Below are positions 22,279 through 30,258 of a stretch of DNA of 64,000 bases, piece by piece. The position numbers were made by a program, and so were the translations under genes. The stretch spans positions 434,001 through 498,000 of the forward strand of contig NZ_JAQNCZ010000001.1 in the NCBI RefSeq assembly GCF_028369055.1. The letters run 5' to 3'. This stretch comes from Cognatishimia sp. SS12 (lineage in GTDB: Bacteria > Pseudomonadota > Alphaproteobacteria > Rhodobacterales > Rhodobacteraceae). Below the pieces are notes generated by a model. It did not search any database. It saw nothing but the letters and a program-made list of their open reading frames with translations, and was not told where the DNA came from. Position 1 is the stretch's first letter. The number at the start of each line of letters is the position of its first letter.

Positions 22279-22731
22279 TCAGGCGCAGTCTGATTGCGCG
22301 GCCTGATCAAAGGCCTCTAGGCTGGCGTCAAGCGCCAGCAGGATCGAGGCATGGCGGTTCTTGTAGTCGCGCGCAGGGCGCAGAACTTCCAGCCCGTCAA
22401 ATGGCGCGGGCGGGGTGGGGCCACCCTCTTTTAGCATCAATTTCAGCGCGTCGCGCGCGGCGGCAATCTCATCCCGGCTGCGGCCGATGATATTCTGCCC
22501 GACAACCGAGGCGGCCGCTTGTCCCAATGCGCAGGCTTTTACATCCTGTCCAAATTCCGCAACGACACCGTTTTCAACCACCAGATCAACGGTGATGGTC
22601 GAGCCGCACAGAGGCGCGCGTTTCTTGACGGTGGCATCGGGCGCAGCCACTCGATCCGTATGCGGCATCTCGGTCGCAAGGGACAGGATCTGCCCTGAGT
22701 AAAGCTTGATCAGATCGGTTTCGCCAGACAT
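22279..22731 (-). CDS. Iron-sulfur cluster assembly scaffold, IscU/SufU-like
   Basis: The 150-aa product has the NifU N-terminal-like fold. Conserved cysteines lie in APLCGSTITVDL and DVKACALGQAAAS, with a third near the C-terminus (SDCA). The segment ARDYKNRHASILLALDA is typical of the Rhodobacterales form. IscU/SufU proteins hold Fe-S clusters in assembly. It is not next to suf or isc genes here but divergent from hisI. The ATG at 22731 is chosen over an upstream in-frame start. Confidence 0.8.
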   Translation of the reverse strand: MSGETDLIKLYSGQILSLATEMPHTDRVAAPDATVKKRAPLCGSTITVDLVVENGVVAEFGQDVKACALGQAAASVVGQNIIGRSRDEIAAARDALKLMLKEGGPTPPAPFDGLEVLRPARDYKNRHASILLALDASLEAFDQAAQSDCA

Positions 22732-22796
22732 CACAGTTCCCTTTTGCGCGTCTTTCCTAGATAGAGAGGCTGACGGCAGATGCAAAGGGAAACATC

Positions 22797-23156
22797 ATGA
22801 CATTTGATCCACAAAGCCTGAAGTATGACGCGGCCGGTTTGATCCCGGCGATTGCGCAGGATGCGGACACCCATGAGGTGCTGATGATGGCTTGGATGAA
22901 TGCGGATGCGGTGGCCAAGACACTGGAAAGCGGCAAGGTGACCTATTGGTCGCGTTCGCGCCAGCAGTTCTGGATCAAGGGCGAAACCAGCGGTCATACG
23001 CAGGCGCTGGTGGATTTTCGCTATGATTGCGATCGGGATTGCATTCTGGTGCTGGTGCGCCAAGAAGGCCCGGCTTGTCACACCAATCGCCGCAGCTGCT
23101 TTTACCGTTCGGTGCGCGAGGGTGAGGTCATCGAATTGATGAAGCCCATGGTATAA
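22797..23156 (+). CDS. hisI: Phosphoribosyl-AMP cyclohydrolase
   Basis: HisI opens the purine ring of phosphoribosyl-AMP, the third step of histidine synthesis. The 119-aa single-domain form has the metal-binding cysteines in DCDRDC and in GPACHTNRRSCFYR. ATWSRSRQ-like TYWSRSRQQFWIKGETSG is also typical. No other histidine gene is nearby. It converges on gluQ four bases after its stop. Confidence 0.95.
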   Translation: MTFDPQSLKYDAAGLIPAIAQDADTHEVLMMAWMNADAVAKTLESGKVTYWSRSRQQFWIKGETSGHTQALVDFRYDCDRDCILVLVRQEGPACHTNRRSCFYRSVREGEVIELMKPMV

Positions 23157-23160
23157 AGCA

Positions 23161-24006
23161 CTACAAACCAACCATTTTTCGAATGTCGGCCGGGCTGGCC
23201 CCGGCAGCGCGATAGGTGGCAATGGCGCGGGCATCATCGCGTTTTGCAAGGCGTTTGCCCGCCGCATCGCGGATCAGATCATGGTGGTGATACTGCGGCA
23301 CAGCGAGGCCGAGCAGCGCCTGCAGTGCCACATGAACCTGCGTGGCCTCCCACAAATCGGCACCGCGCGTGACCTGGGTGATGTTCTGTGCAGCATCATC
23401 CACCACCACTGACAAATGATAGCTGCTGGCCATGCCGCGGCGCACCAGAATGATATCGCCAACATCGCGGATCAGCGCCTCTGCCGTCACCGCATGGGTG
23501 CCAGAATAAAGCGCGCCAACTTCGGTAAACTGCAGATCCTTCAGCAGCGGGGCGGCCTTTTCCATATTCAGCCGCAGCACGTCGTCGGGGCCAGCGTCTG
23601 CCGGGGTGCGCGCGCGGCAGGTGCCCGGATAAATGCGCCCGTCTGGGCCAAATTGCGGCACGCCTTCTTGCGGGGCCGAGGCAGCGGCCTCAATGTCCGC
23701 GCGGCGGCAGCGGCAGGGATAGGTCAGGCCCATGTCTGTCAGCCGCGCTAATGCAGCCTGATAGGCCGCTGTGCGCTCTGACTGGCGCATCACGGGTGTG
23801 GGCCAGTCCAGCCCTAACCAGGCGAGATCCTCAAAAATCTGCGCTTCCCACTCTGGGCGACTGCGACTTTGGTCAATATCCTCGATGCGCAGCAAAAACC
23901 TGCCACCCGCCTGCGCGGCATCGGCGGCAGCGATCAGCGCAGAATAGGCGTGCCCCAGATGCAGCGGGCCAGTGGGCGAAGGGGCGAAACGGGTGCAAAA
24001 TTGCAA
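23161..24006 (-). CDS. gluQ: Glutamyl-Q tRNA(Asp) synthetase
   Basis: GluQ-RS is a truncated GluRS paralogue that glutamylates queuosine in tRNA(Asp). The 281-aa protein has RFAPSPTGPLHLGHAYSA (HIGH motif) and GKRLAKRDDAR in place of KMSKS. The zinc-binding cysteines typical of GluQ are in YPCRCRR and YPGTCR. It has no anticodon-binding domain. The start is probably the TTG at 24006, 28 bases after trmFO; no in-frame ATG lies close by. Confidence 0.93.
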   Translation of the reverse strand: MQFCTRFAPSPTGPLHLGHAYSALIAAADAAQAGGRFLLRIEDIDQSRSRPEWEAQIFEDLAWLGLDWPTPVMRQSERTAAYQAALARLTDMGLTYPCRCRRADIEAAASAPQEGVPQFGPDGRIYPGTCRARTPADAGPDDVLRLNMEKAAPLLKDLQFTEVGALYSGTHAVTAEALIRDVGDIILVRRGMASSYHLSVVVDDAAQNITQVTRGADLWEATQVHVALQALLGLAVPQYHHHDLIRDAAGKRLAKRDDARAIATYRAAGASPADIRKMVGL

Positions 24007-24034
24007 GGGCGTGCCTTTGGGAAGTTGGTATGGC

Positions 24035-25378
24035 TCAGCTTTGCGTGCTGAGCCAGTTTTGCCAAGCCTCTTTGGCGCGGTCTGTATAGGCCTTGTAGCG
24101 GTCCTTGCGCCCCCGGCGCCCGCCCTTGAGCCCGTCCACGGGTTGAAAAAGCCCGAAATTGACGTTCATCGGCTGAAAGGTCTTGGCCTCGGCGCCGCCG
24201 GTGATGTGATGCACCAGCGCGCCCATGGCCGAATTGAGCGGTGCAGTCGGCAAAGGTGTGCCCAGGATTTCCGCCGCTGCCAGACGCCCAGCCAGCAGCC
24301 CCATGGCGGCGCTTTCCACATAGCCTTCCACACCGGTGATCTGCCCGGCAAAGCGAATGTTGGGGCGTGATTTCAGACGCATCTGATCATCCAGCAATGT
24401 CGGCGAATTGATAAACGTGTTGCGGTGGATCCCACCAAGCCGGGCAAAGGACGCTTCTTCCAGACCCGGAATCATCTTAAAGACTTCGGTCTGCGCGCCG
24501 TATTTCATTTTGGTCTGAAAGCCGACGATATTTAGCAATGTTCCCAAGGCGTTATCGCGCCGTAGCTGCACAACCGCATAGGGTTTGTTGTCCGGATCAT
24601 GCGCATTGGTCAGCCCCACTGGTTTCATCGGCCCATGGCGCAAGGTCTCGCGGCCCCGTTCGGCCATCACTTCGATTGGCAGGCAGCCATCAAAATAGCC
24701 GGCGGTTTCGCCTTCGTGAAACTCGGCTTTGTCGGCGGCCAGCAGCGCGTCAATAAAGGCCTCATACTGGTCTTTGGTCATCGGGCAGTTGAGGTAGGCT
24801 TTCTGCTCTTCCTCGGTGTCGCCCTTGTCATAGCGCGATTGTAGCCAGGCGATATCCATATTGATGCTGTCGGCATAGACAATCGGCGCGATGGCATCAA
24901 AGAACGCCAGTGCATCAGCCCCGGTTTCCGCCTGAATCGCGCCGCCAAGCCCGGCGGACGTCAGCGGGCCGGTCGCGATGATCCAATGGCCCTCGCTGGG
25001 CAATTCGGTGATTTCGCCATACGCGACCTGAATGCGCGGGTGGGCCAACAGCGTGTCGGTGACACTCTGTGCAAACGGGTCGCGATCCACCGCCAGCGCG
25101 CCGCCAGCCGGCAGGCGGTGCTTGTCCGCCATCTGCATGATCAGGCCGTTTGCAGCGCGCATTTCCCAGTGCAAAAGCCCGACAGCGTTCTGTTCGCTGT
25201 CATCAGAGCGAAAGGAGTTGGAACAGACCATCTCCGCAAGATTGCCGGTGCGATGGGCAAAGGTTTCCACCTTGGGGCGCATTTCGTGGATCACCACGTT
25301 AAGGCCCATGTTGGCAGCCTGCCAGGCGGCCTCTGATCCGGCCATTCCGCCGCCGATGATGTGCAATGTCTGTGTCAT
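24035..25378 (-). CDS. trmFO: Methylenetetrahydrofolate--tRNA-(uracil-54-C5)-methyltransferase TrmFO
   Basis: TrmFO makes ribothymidine at U54 of tRNA using methylene-THF and FADH2. The 447-aa product opens with the FAD motif [16 protein letters not shown] and has the family stretches [29 protein letters not shown] and [13 protein letters not shown]. The frame stays open nearly 280 bases upstream, across the structured repeat at 25484-25559, but the ATG at 25378 is the family start. Confidence 0.95.
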   Translation of the reverse strand: MTQTLHIIGGGMAGSEAAWQAANMGLNVVIHEMRPKVETFAHRTGNLAEMVCSNSFRSDDSEQNAVGLLHWEMRAANGLIMQMADKHRLPAGGALAVDRDPFAQSVTDTLLAHPRIQVAYGEITELPSEGHWIIATGPLTSAGLGGAIQAETGADALAFFDAIAPIVYADSINMDIAWLQSRYDKGDTEEEQKAYLNCPMTKDQYEAFIDALLAADKAEFHEGETAGYFDGCLPIEVMAERGRETLRHGPMKPVGLTNAHDPDNKPYAVVQLRRDNALGTLLNIVGFQTKMKYGAQTEVFKMIPGLEEASFARLGGIHRNTFINSPTLLDDQMRLKSRPNIRFAGQITGVEGYVESAAMGLLAGRLAAAEILGTPLPTAPLNSAMGALVHHITGGAEAKTFQPMNVNFGLFQPVDGLKGGRRGRKDRYKAYTDRAKEAWQNWLSTQS

Positions 25379-25483
25379 AGGGGCGAAATAGGCCAGTCCG
25401 GGCGCTTTGAAAAGGGGCAAGCGCCGCATGGTGGGCGCGCGCTGCGAGGCGCGGTGGTTTTGCGAAGGAGGAAAAGGTATCAC

Positions 25484-25559
25484 TTGGGTCGCTGCGGCAG
25501 GAAGGTCGAGGTCAGAGAGAGTTGACCCTGGAGGGACTTTCCACCTGGCAGCGACCCAA
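25484..25559. ncRNA. Candidate structured RNA: 76-nt multi-stem inverted repeat
   Basis: TTGGGTCGCTGC at 25484-25495 is a perfect 12-bp complement of GCAGCGACCCAA at 25548-25559. Inside it, CAGG/CCTG and AAGGTC/GACTTT continue the stem with a small bulge and one G-U pair. An inner hairpin GGTCA/TGACC (25510-25514 and 25523-25527) has an eight-base loop. CAC and GTG just outside could extend the outer stem. The nesting is much more than chance would give. The strand is not decided, because the palindrome reads both ways. I cannot match it to 6S, SRP, tmRNA or RNase P RNA. Confidence 0.5.
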
Positions 25560-25568
25560 TCGTGGTCG

Positions 25569-25598
25569 CCGACATTGTCGGTATGCCGGTTATGGCAT
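25569..25598. repeat. Two short hairpins beside the 76-nt repeat
   Basis: CCGAC-ATT-GTCGG at 25569-25581 and ATGCC-N6-GGCAT at 25583-25598 follow the large repeat within ten bases. They may belong to the same RNA. Confidence 0.4.
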
Positions 25599-25882
25599 GC
25601 GGGTGAGGGGCGGACCAGTTCAAATTGGGAAAAAATGCGGCACGAATTCGGAAACAATCGAGATCTCGGACCATTGTTTGAAAATTTTATAAAAATTTGA
25701 ATGCGTTGCAGGTGGCAGGATGCACGGGCAGCGCGCGGCTTTGCCGCATTTTGGGCCTAATTATGTAATGTCGCGGTTTTCCGGCTGCGCTTTGGTGCCG
25801 CAACGTTCCGCGCGCTGCCGGCTTGTGTTTTGCGCGGCGGCTCGCAACCCTGATCATGTCAGAACCAAAGGGAGGATGCGGC

Positions 25883-26314
25883 GTGACGGCCATGATGACA
25901 CGAGAGGATGTGACGCGCTTTCTGGCCGAGGTTTTTCCGCAGATGGGGCCTGAATTTGTGATCGATCTGCTGGCACGGGACCGGGCGGTGATGCGGCTGC
26001 GCGTCGCGGATCAGCATTTGCGCCCCGGCGGCACAGTATCCGGCCCGTCAATGTTTGCGCTTGCCGATGTGGCGGCCTATGTCGCGACGCTTGCGCGTAT
26101 CGGGCCCAAGGCGCTGGCCGTGACCACCCATTGCAGTATTGATTTCATGCGCAAACCGGCGGCGGGGCAGGACCTTATCGCTGAGGCCGAGGTTCTGAAG
26201 CTGGGCCGCGCCTTGGCGGTGATTTCTGTGCGCCTGCGGTCTGAGGGGCAGCTGGACCTCGTGGCCATCGCCTCTCTCACCTATTCCATTCCCCCGGACA
26301 AACCGGCGGCATAA
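25883..26314 (+). CDS. PaaI-family hotdog thioesterase
   Basis: The 143-aa product has the hotdog pattern of PaaI/YbdB-type acyl-CoA thioesterases: RPGGTVSGPSMFALADVAAY near the middle contains the helix with catalytic acid, followed by TTHCSIDFMRKPAAG and IAEAEVLKLGRALAVISVRL. The GTG at 25883 has GGAGG seven bases upstream, which decides the start over the nearby ATGs. The acyl substrate is unknown. Confidence 0.82.
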   Translation: MTAMMTREDVTRFLAEVFPQMGPEFVIDLLARDRAVMRLRVADQHLRPGGTVSGPSMFALADVAAYVATLARIGPKALAVTTHCSIDFMRKPAAGQDLIAEAEVLKLGRALAVISVRLRSEGQLDLVAIASLTYSIPPDKPAA

Positions 26315-26331
26315 GCGCATTATCTTGGCGG

Positions 26332-26356
26332 AAAAAAAGCCGGGGCGAACCCCGGC
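26332..26356 (-). terminator. Minus-strand factor-independent terminator
   Basis: Read on the minus strand, GCCGGGG-TTCG-CCCCGGC is followed by seven T residues. No annotated gene on this strand ends here, so it implies an unannotated minus-strand transcript starting upstream, between about 26400 and 26640. Confidence 0.8.
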
Positions 26357-26363
26357 CAAGTAA

Positions 26364-26395
26364 GCTGACGTCCGACGGGGTGTACGTCCGTCAGC
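26364..26395 (-). repeat. Hairpin preceding the minus-strand terminator
   Basis: GCTGACG at 26364-26370 pairs with CGTCAGC at 26389-26395, with further GAC/GTC complementarity inside. A hairpin followed by a terminator is a common small-RNA 3' layout. Confidence 0.5.
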
Positions 26396-26423
26396 ACGGT
26401 GGCCGCCGATGCAGCCAATCTCG

Positions 26424-26561
26424 TCACCGGGAGTGACACCGAAGACGAAAGGCCGACAGAACGCGCAAGCGCCGTCGACACCAAAGCCGAGCTGAGAGGC
26501 CGACCGAGGGCGACATATTTCCAACATGGGACCGGAAGAGGGTGGCCCATCCCAAAAACAT
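26424..26561 (-). CDS. Possible 45-aa basic peptide
   Basis: On the minus strand AAGAGG lies eight bases before an ATG at 26561. The frame runs 45 codons, starting MFLGWATLFRSH and ending in an arginine-rich tail. The good ribosome binding site and the terminator downstream support it; the random-looking, Arg- and Ser-rich composition argues against. The unit could equally be a non-coding RNA. Confidence 0.25.
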   Translation of the reverse strand: MFLGWATLFRSHVGNMSPSVGLSARLWCRRRLRVLSAFRLRCHSR

Positions 26562-26601
26562 GTCGTTTTCCTCTTGAGCAAATCAGAGGCTTGCCAGATA
26601 A

Positions 26602-26691
26602 TTGTATCAATACAAATACCATGGCGAATTGGTAATCAGTGGGTACAATTTCAAAAAACGTGCGTCTAGGATAATATTGTAATGGATACAA
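26602..26691. promoter_or_regulatory. Operator-like TTGTA/TACAA and GGTACAAT motifs
   Basis: TTGTATCAATACAA (26602-26615) is a perfect 14-bp palindrome. GGTACAAT lies at 26642-26649. TTGTA-N5-TACAA lies at 26677-26691, over the start codon of the MocR gene. Repeated motifs in a divergent promoter are usual for MocR autoregulators. Binding is inferred. Confidence 0.5.
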
Positions 26692-28055
26692 AATGGCAGC
26701 CGCAGCAATTGCGTGCAGGCACCGCAAAATATAAGGCTCTGGCCACGGAAATCCGCGATGCCATCGCCTCTGGCACGCTGACGGCGGGGGAAAAACTCCC
26801 CCCGGTGCGTGATCTGGCCTATCGCCTCAGCATCACGCCGGGCACAGCGGCACGGGCCTATTCGATCCTTGTGGAAGAGGGCACTTTGGAGGCAGGCGTC
26901 GGGCGGGGCACCTTTGTTTCCAATCCGTTTCAAAGCGCCGGGCCACAGGAATGGCCCGAAATCGTCGACTGCCTCAGCCCCCGTATTCCAGACATGGGGC
27001 AGGACAAGCTGATCCGGGATTCCCTGCGCCAAGTGGCACAGGATTTGCCGACTAAGGCTTTGATGCAATACCCAAAAAGAGAGGTGAACCGCCCCGCGCG
27101 CCGGGCCTTTATGCAGTGGATGGGGGATGCGCCGCTCGGGCATTACACCGAAGATGACCTGGTGATCACCCACGGCGGACAGAACGCTTTGATGCATATC
27201 ATGCAGGCGGTCTTGCGCGGCCCGGCCCCAGTCGTTCTGGTGGATGAGGTCAGTTATTCCGGCTTTCGCAAAGCGGCCGAACTCTGCCGTGCGCAGGTCG
27301 TTGGGGTGCCTTGGGATGGCGAAGGGCCGGATGCCGATGCTTTGGAAAAATTGGTACAATCTACCGGATCGACTTTGTATTGTACCTCATCGGAAATCAA
27401 TAATCCGACGACACGTCCCACATCGCCAAAACGTCGGCGGGAAATTGCTGCTGTGGCGTTGCGCCATGGGCTGCATGTGGTGGATGACGATTGTTATTAC
27501 ACGGGCAGCCACAGCGCCGAGACTTACCGCGCGCTTTTGCCGGACCTTGGCTGGTATGTCGGCTCGCCGTCCAAACTGGTGTCGCCCGCTTTGCGTGTCG
27601 GGTTCACCTTGCCGCCGCGCGGCTGGGTCGGGCAGATGTTGCAAAGCGTGCAGCTGAGCCATTTTGGCGTCTCAAGCATCCTGACCGAGGCGTTTGCGCG
27701 CGTGATGACCGACGAAAACCTGCCACGTATCATTGCCAATGTGCAGGGGCGGATCAACGCGGATCTGCGTTTTGTCGTGAAGCAACTGGGCGGCTATCCG
27801 ATCCGCTGGCGCAGCCATGTGCCGCTGGTCTGGGTCGAGCTGCCGGTGGCCTGGCGCGCGCCTGCCTTTACCCAAGCGGCCAAGGCCGCCGGGGTCGAGT
27901 TGAAATCAGCAGATGAATTCACTCTACGGGATGGGCGGGCTGTGCATGCGGTGCGGATTGCGATCAACGGGCAAATTGATCAGGCGCGGTTTCAGCAGGC
28001 GGTGATGGTGCTGCGTGACCTGCTGGACAACCCGCCACGCGGTTTTACCACGTAA
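26682..28055 (+). CDS. MocR-type GntR regulator with aminotransferase domain
   Basis: MocR proteins join a GntR winged helix to a fold-type I aminotransferase domain that binds PLP as sensor. In the 457-aa product the DNA-binding part is residues about 15-85 (IASGTLTAGEKLPPVRDLA, ITPGTAARAY). The PLP part shows THGGQNALMHIMQAVL, NNPTTRPTSPKRR, DDDCYY and the lysine in GSPSKLVSPALRVGF. Close relatives regulate vitamin B6, taurine, ectoine or GABA genes, but none of these is adjacent. Its likely target is itself and the short divergent unit. Confidence 0.88.
   Translation: MDTKWQPQQLRAGTAKYKALATEIRDAIASGTLTAGEKLPPVRDLAYRLSITPGTAARAYSILVEEGTLEAGVGRGTFVSNPFQSAGPQEWPEIVDCLSPRIPDMGQDKLIRDSLRQVAQDLPTKALMQYPKREVNRPARRAFMQWMGDAPLGHYTEDDLVITHGGQNALMHIMQAVLRGPAPVVLVDEVSYSGFRKAAELCRAQVVGVPWDGEGPDADALEKLVQSTGSTLYCTSSEINNPTTRPTSPKRRREIAAVALRHGLHVVDDDCYYTGSHSAETYRALLPDLGWYVGSPSKLVSPALRVGFTLPPRGWVGQMLQSVQLSHFGVSSILTEAFARVMTDENLPRIIANVQGRINADLRFVVKQLGGYPIRWRSHVPLVWVELPVAWRAPAFTQAAKAAGVELKSADEFTLRDGRAVHAVRIAINGQIDQARFQQAVMVLRDLLDNPPRGFTT
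27353..27386. repeat. Intragenic inverted pair of GGTACAAT
   Basis: GGTACAAT at 27353-27360 and its exact complement ATTGTACC at 27379-27386 lie inside the MocR gene. The same octamer occurs in the promoter region at 26642-26649. A downstream operator allowing looping is possible. Confidence 0.4.
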
Positions 28056-28146
28056 TTTGCCATGATGCGCATGAAAATTTATGGGGTAAAATAATACCTA
28101 TTTTGTAATTCATTGAAAACAAACAATTAAATTGGCTTTTGTGCGG

Positions 28147-28174
28147 TTGACTGTCCCTGTGGGGGCTTTATAAC
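28147..28174 (+). promoter_or_regulatory. rplM-rpsI promoter
   Basis: TTGACT at 28147-28152 and TATAAC at 28169-28174 are spaced by 16 bases, a near-consensus sigma-70 promoter. The leader to rplM would be about 70 bases. Confidence 0.7.
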
Positions 28175-28250
28175 CCGCCCATCGCATATTGATGTGTCGA
28201 CTCGCGCCATGTGGGGCGACCATCTGTCAACCAAACCTAGGTAGACCACC

Positions 28251-28712
28251 ATGAAAACCTTTTCTGCTACTCCGGCAGACATCGACAAGAAATGGATCAT
28301 CATCGACGCCGAAGGCGTGGTGCTGGGCCGTCTTGCGTCGATCGTCGCGACCCGCCTGCGCGGTAAGCACAAGCCGTCGTTCACCCCGCATATGGACTGT
28401 GGCGACAACGTGATTGTCATCAACGCTGACAAAGTTCAGATGACTGGCAAGAAGCGCACTGACAAGAAATATTACTGGCACACTGGCCACCCAGGCGGCA
28501 TCAAGCACCGCACTGCGGAGCAGATCCTGGAAGGGGCCTATCCAGAGCGTGTCGTGACTGCTGCTGTTAAGCGCATGCTGCCAGGCAACCGCCTGAGCCG
28601 CAAAATCATGACCAACCTGCGTGTTTATGCCGGTGCTGAGCACCCACATGACGCGCAATCGCCAGAAGTTGTGGATGTCAAATCCATGAACTCCAAGAAC
28701 ACGCGGAGCTAA
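28251..28712 (+). CDS. rplM: 50S ribosomal protein L13
   Basis: L13 is an early-assembly protein of the large subunit. The 153-aa product has the family run [34 protein letters not shown] and [14 protein letters not shown]. It is followed by rpsI after three bases, the usual L13-S9 operon. Confidence 0.98.
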   Translation: MKTFSATPADIDKKWIIIDAEGVVLGRLASIVATRLRGKHKPSFTPHMDCGDNVIVINADKVQMTGKKRTDKKYYWHTGHPGGIKHRTAEQILEGAYPERVVTAAVKRMLPGNRLSRKIMTNLRVYAGAEHPHDAQSPEVVDVKSMNSKNTRS

Positions 28713-28715
28713 TCA

Positions 28716-29201
28716 ATGGCTGATCAAATCAATTCTCTGGAAGAGCTGTCCGCTGTTGCAAACGGCGACGCGCTGGTGGCCGAAGCAGCCCCACGTGAGC
28801 CGCAGCGCGACGAGCTGGGCCGTTCTTATGCAACCGGCAAGCGTAAAGACGCTGTTGCGCGCGTTTGGATCAAACCAGGTTCTGGCAAAGTCGTTGTTAA
28901 CGGCAAGCCACAAAACGAATATTTCGCACGTCCGGTTCTGCAAATGATCCTGGCGCAGCCATTCACTGTTGCGGGCGTTGAAGGTGAATTCGACGTTTAT
29001 GCAACCGTGAAAGGTGGCGGCCTGTCCGGTCAAGCGGGCGCGGTCAAGCACGGGATTTCCAAAGCGCTGCAGCTTTATGAACCCTCCCTGCGCGGCGCGC
29101 TGAAAGCCGCTGGCTTCCTGACCCGCGACAGCCGTGTTGTTGAACGTAAGAAATTCGGTAAGCGCAAAGCCCGCCGGTCCTTCCAGTTCTCCAAGCGTTA
29201 A
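28716..29201 (+). CDS. rpsI: 30S ribosomal protein S9
   Basis: S9 lies in the 30S head and its C-terminal tail reaches the P-site tRNA. The 161-aa product carries the alphaproteobacterial N-terminal extension of about 37 residues, then [20 protein letters not shown] and the C-terminal [18 protein letters not shown] terminator follows directly. Confidence 0.98.
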   Translation: MADQINSLEELSAVANGDALVAEAAPREPQRDELGRSYATGKRKDAVARVWIKPGSGKVVVNGKPQNEYFARPVLQMILAQPFTVAGVEGEFDVYATVKGGGLSGQAGAVKHGISKALQLYEPSLRGALKAAGFLTRDSRVVERKKFGKRKARRSFQFSKR

Positions 29202-29221
29202 TCGCTGGCCAAAGACTTTTC

Positions 29222-29252
29222 AAAAGGGCTGCCTTCGGGCGGCCCTTTTTTT
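29222..29252 (+). terminator. rpsI terminator
   Basis: AAAAGGGCTGCC-TTCG-GGCGGCCCTTTTTTT: a twelve-base stem with one G-U pair and a UUCG loop, then a T-run. Confidence 0.9.
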
Positions 29253-29337
29253 CTTTGGTGTATCGCCAAAATTAGGCGGTGACATTTTGAGTATTTGAGA
29301 AAAGGTGAAGCTGCCCTAGCTCTTGGTCAGCGCGCCG

Positions 29338-30183
29338 CTAATTTTGCATTTCCCAAATCTTTGGCGTCGGAAAATGCGCGGTCTTTGTACAATTTGGCCG
29401 ATCCAATGGGTGGGGGACATCTGCGATAGAGCCGTCCGCTGATACGCGATCCTTGCGGATATATGTTAGCTCCAGCACATCGGGGATGGTGTGACCGGCC
29501 AGGGAAAAATACGGCGCGGTATTGTTTGCGTGGATATGGCACAGCAGGTGATTGGCGTTCAACTGGTTCAGGATCTTACCGAAACGCGCCAACCAATCGG
29601 CCTGCCACATCTTATGGAGATCATGAATTTCAAGAAGAATGATGCGAAAGCGGTCAAGCGTGGCGGCTGAGACATGCGGCAGAACATCATATTCTGCACC
29701 CTCGATGTCCATTTGAAGGATCAGATCACCGTCGTTCGGGACAGACGCCTTTATCCAACTTGGCAAGGTGACGAAGGGATCCGCATCGCGCGCGCCCAAA
29801 AACGTTTTCTGAAACTGCATATTGGGCAGCAAATGATCGGGTTCCTCAACCGATGCATCCATCAGAAAGCAATCAATGCCGCGACGGGCGATTTCATGAT
29901 CAAAGCCGACGGTATCTGACACGCCGGGCGAAAAAAGCGCGGCGATTCCGTCCAGATCATCGGGCAACAGATAGCCGCCATCATCCTCTGGCCCCAAGCG
30001 CACGAGCGGCACATCAATGGCATATGGCGCAAGTTTGGTGAGTGCAGAGGTTATCTTGTCCTGCGGGGCGTGATTTTCAGATGCGCGAAAAGAACCCACT
30101 TCGCGGCTTAGGCGCGCGCTTTTACGTTTCCATTTTCTGTTGCGATTGGCGGTTTGTAAGGTGGACCTGAGAGTCGTCAGCAT
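29338..30183 (-). CDS. FkbM-family methyltransferase
   Basis: The 281-aa product resembles SAM-dependent FkbM (Methyltransf_21) enzymes. The parts LVRLGPEDDGGYLLPDDL, ALFSPGVSDTVGFDHEIA and DLILQMDIEGAEYDVLPHV correspond to the SAM-binding core. These enzymes often modify sugars of surface glycans or small molecules; the substrate is unknown. The start is uncertain: the ATG at 30183 lacks a ribosome binding site, while a TTG at 30207 follows AAGGGG. It stands alone between the S9 terminator and tetR. Confidence 0.75.
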   Translation of the reverse strand: MLTTLRSTLQTANRNRKWKRKSARLSREVGSFRASENHAPQDKITSALTKLAPYAIDVPLVRLGPEDDGGYLLPDDLDGIAALFSPGVSDTVGFDHEIARRGIDCFLMDASVEEPDHLLPNMQFQKTFLGARDADPFVTLPSWIKASVPNDGDLILQMDIEGAEYDVLPHVSAATLDRFRIILLEIHDLHKMWQADWLARFGKILNQLNANHLLCHIHANNTAPYFSLAGHTIPDVLELTYIRKDRVSADGSIADVPHPLDRPNCTKTAHFPTPKIWEMQN

Positions 30184-30258
30184 TATGAGCAATCTTATAG
30201 CGTTCAAATTACCCCTTAAGGGGAAATACATTATGAAATTTCAGCTATAAGTGTACTC

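Larger units (their letters stand above)
25379..25882. other. Gene-poor gap trmFO/thioesterase
   Basis: About 500 bases separate two divergent genes. The part nearest trmFO holds the multi-stem repeat and two further hairpins described separately. A very AT-rich patch (25680-25702, containing TATAAAAATTTG) may hold a promoter. Reading frames that cross the gap on both strands have no ribosome binding site and mirror each other through the repeat, so I treat them as non-coding. Confidence 0.5.
26315..26681. other. Gene-poor gap thioesterase/MocR gene
   Basis: This gap holds a minus-strand terminator, a second hairpin, a possible 45-codon minus-strand frame and the operator-like repeats of the MocR gene, all listed separately. 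It looks like a short minus-strand transcription unit. Confidence 0.5.

Noticed and set aside
25484-25559. Identification of the repeat as SRP, 6S, tmRNA or RNase P RNA
   Set aside because: I looked for the SRP tetraloop region, the tmRNA T-arm and tag, the 6S central bubble and the RNase P GAGGAAAGUCC core. None fits beyond short chance matches.
25379-25657. N-terminal extension of TrmFO by more than 90 residues
   Set aside because: The FAD motif starts right after the ATG at 25378, and the extension would be translated repeat sequence with no family counterpart.
25407-25700. A 97-codon plus-strand frame through the trmFO/thioesterase gap
   Set aside because: It has no ribosome binding site. 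It passes through both arms of the 76-nt inverted repeat, and the opposite strand carries an equally long frame, which points to repeat structure rather than coding.
26399-26635. A 78-codon plus-strand frame in the thioesterase/MocR gap
   Set aside because: It has no ribosome binding site, runs against the minus-strand terminator unit and ends inside the operator palindrome.
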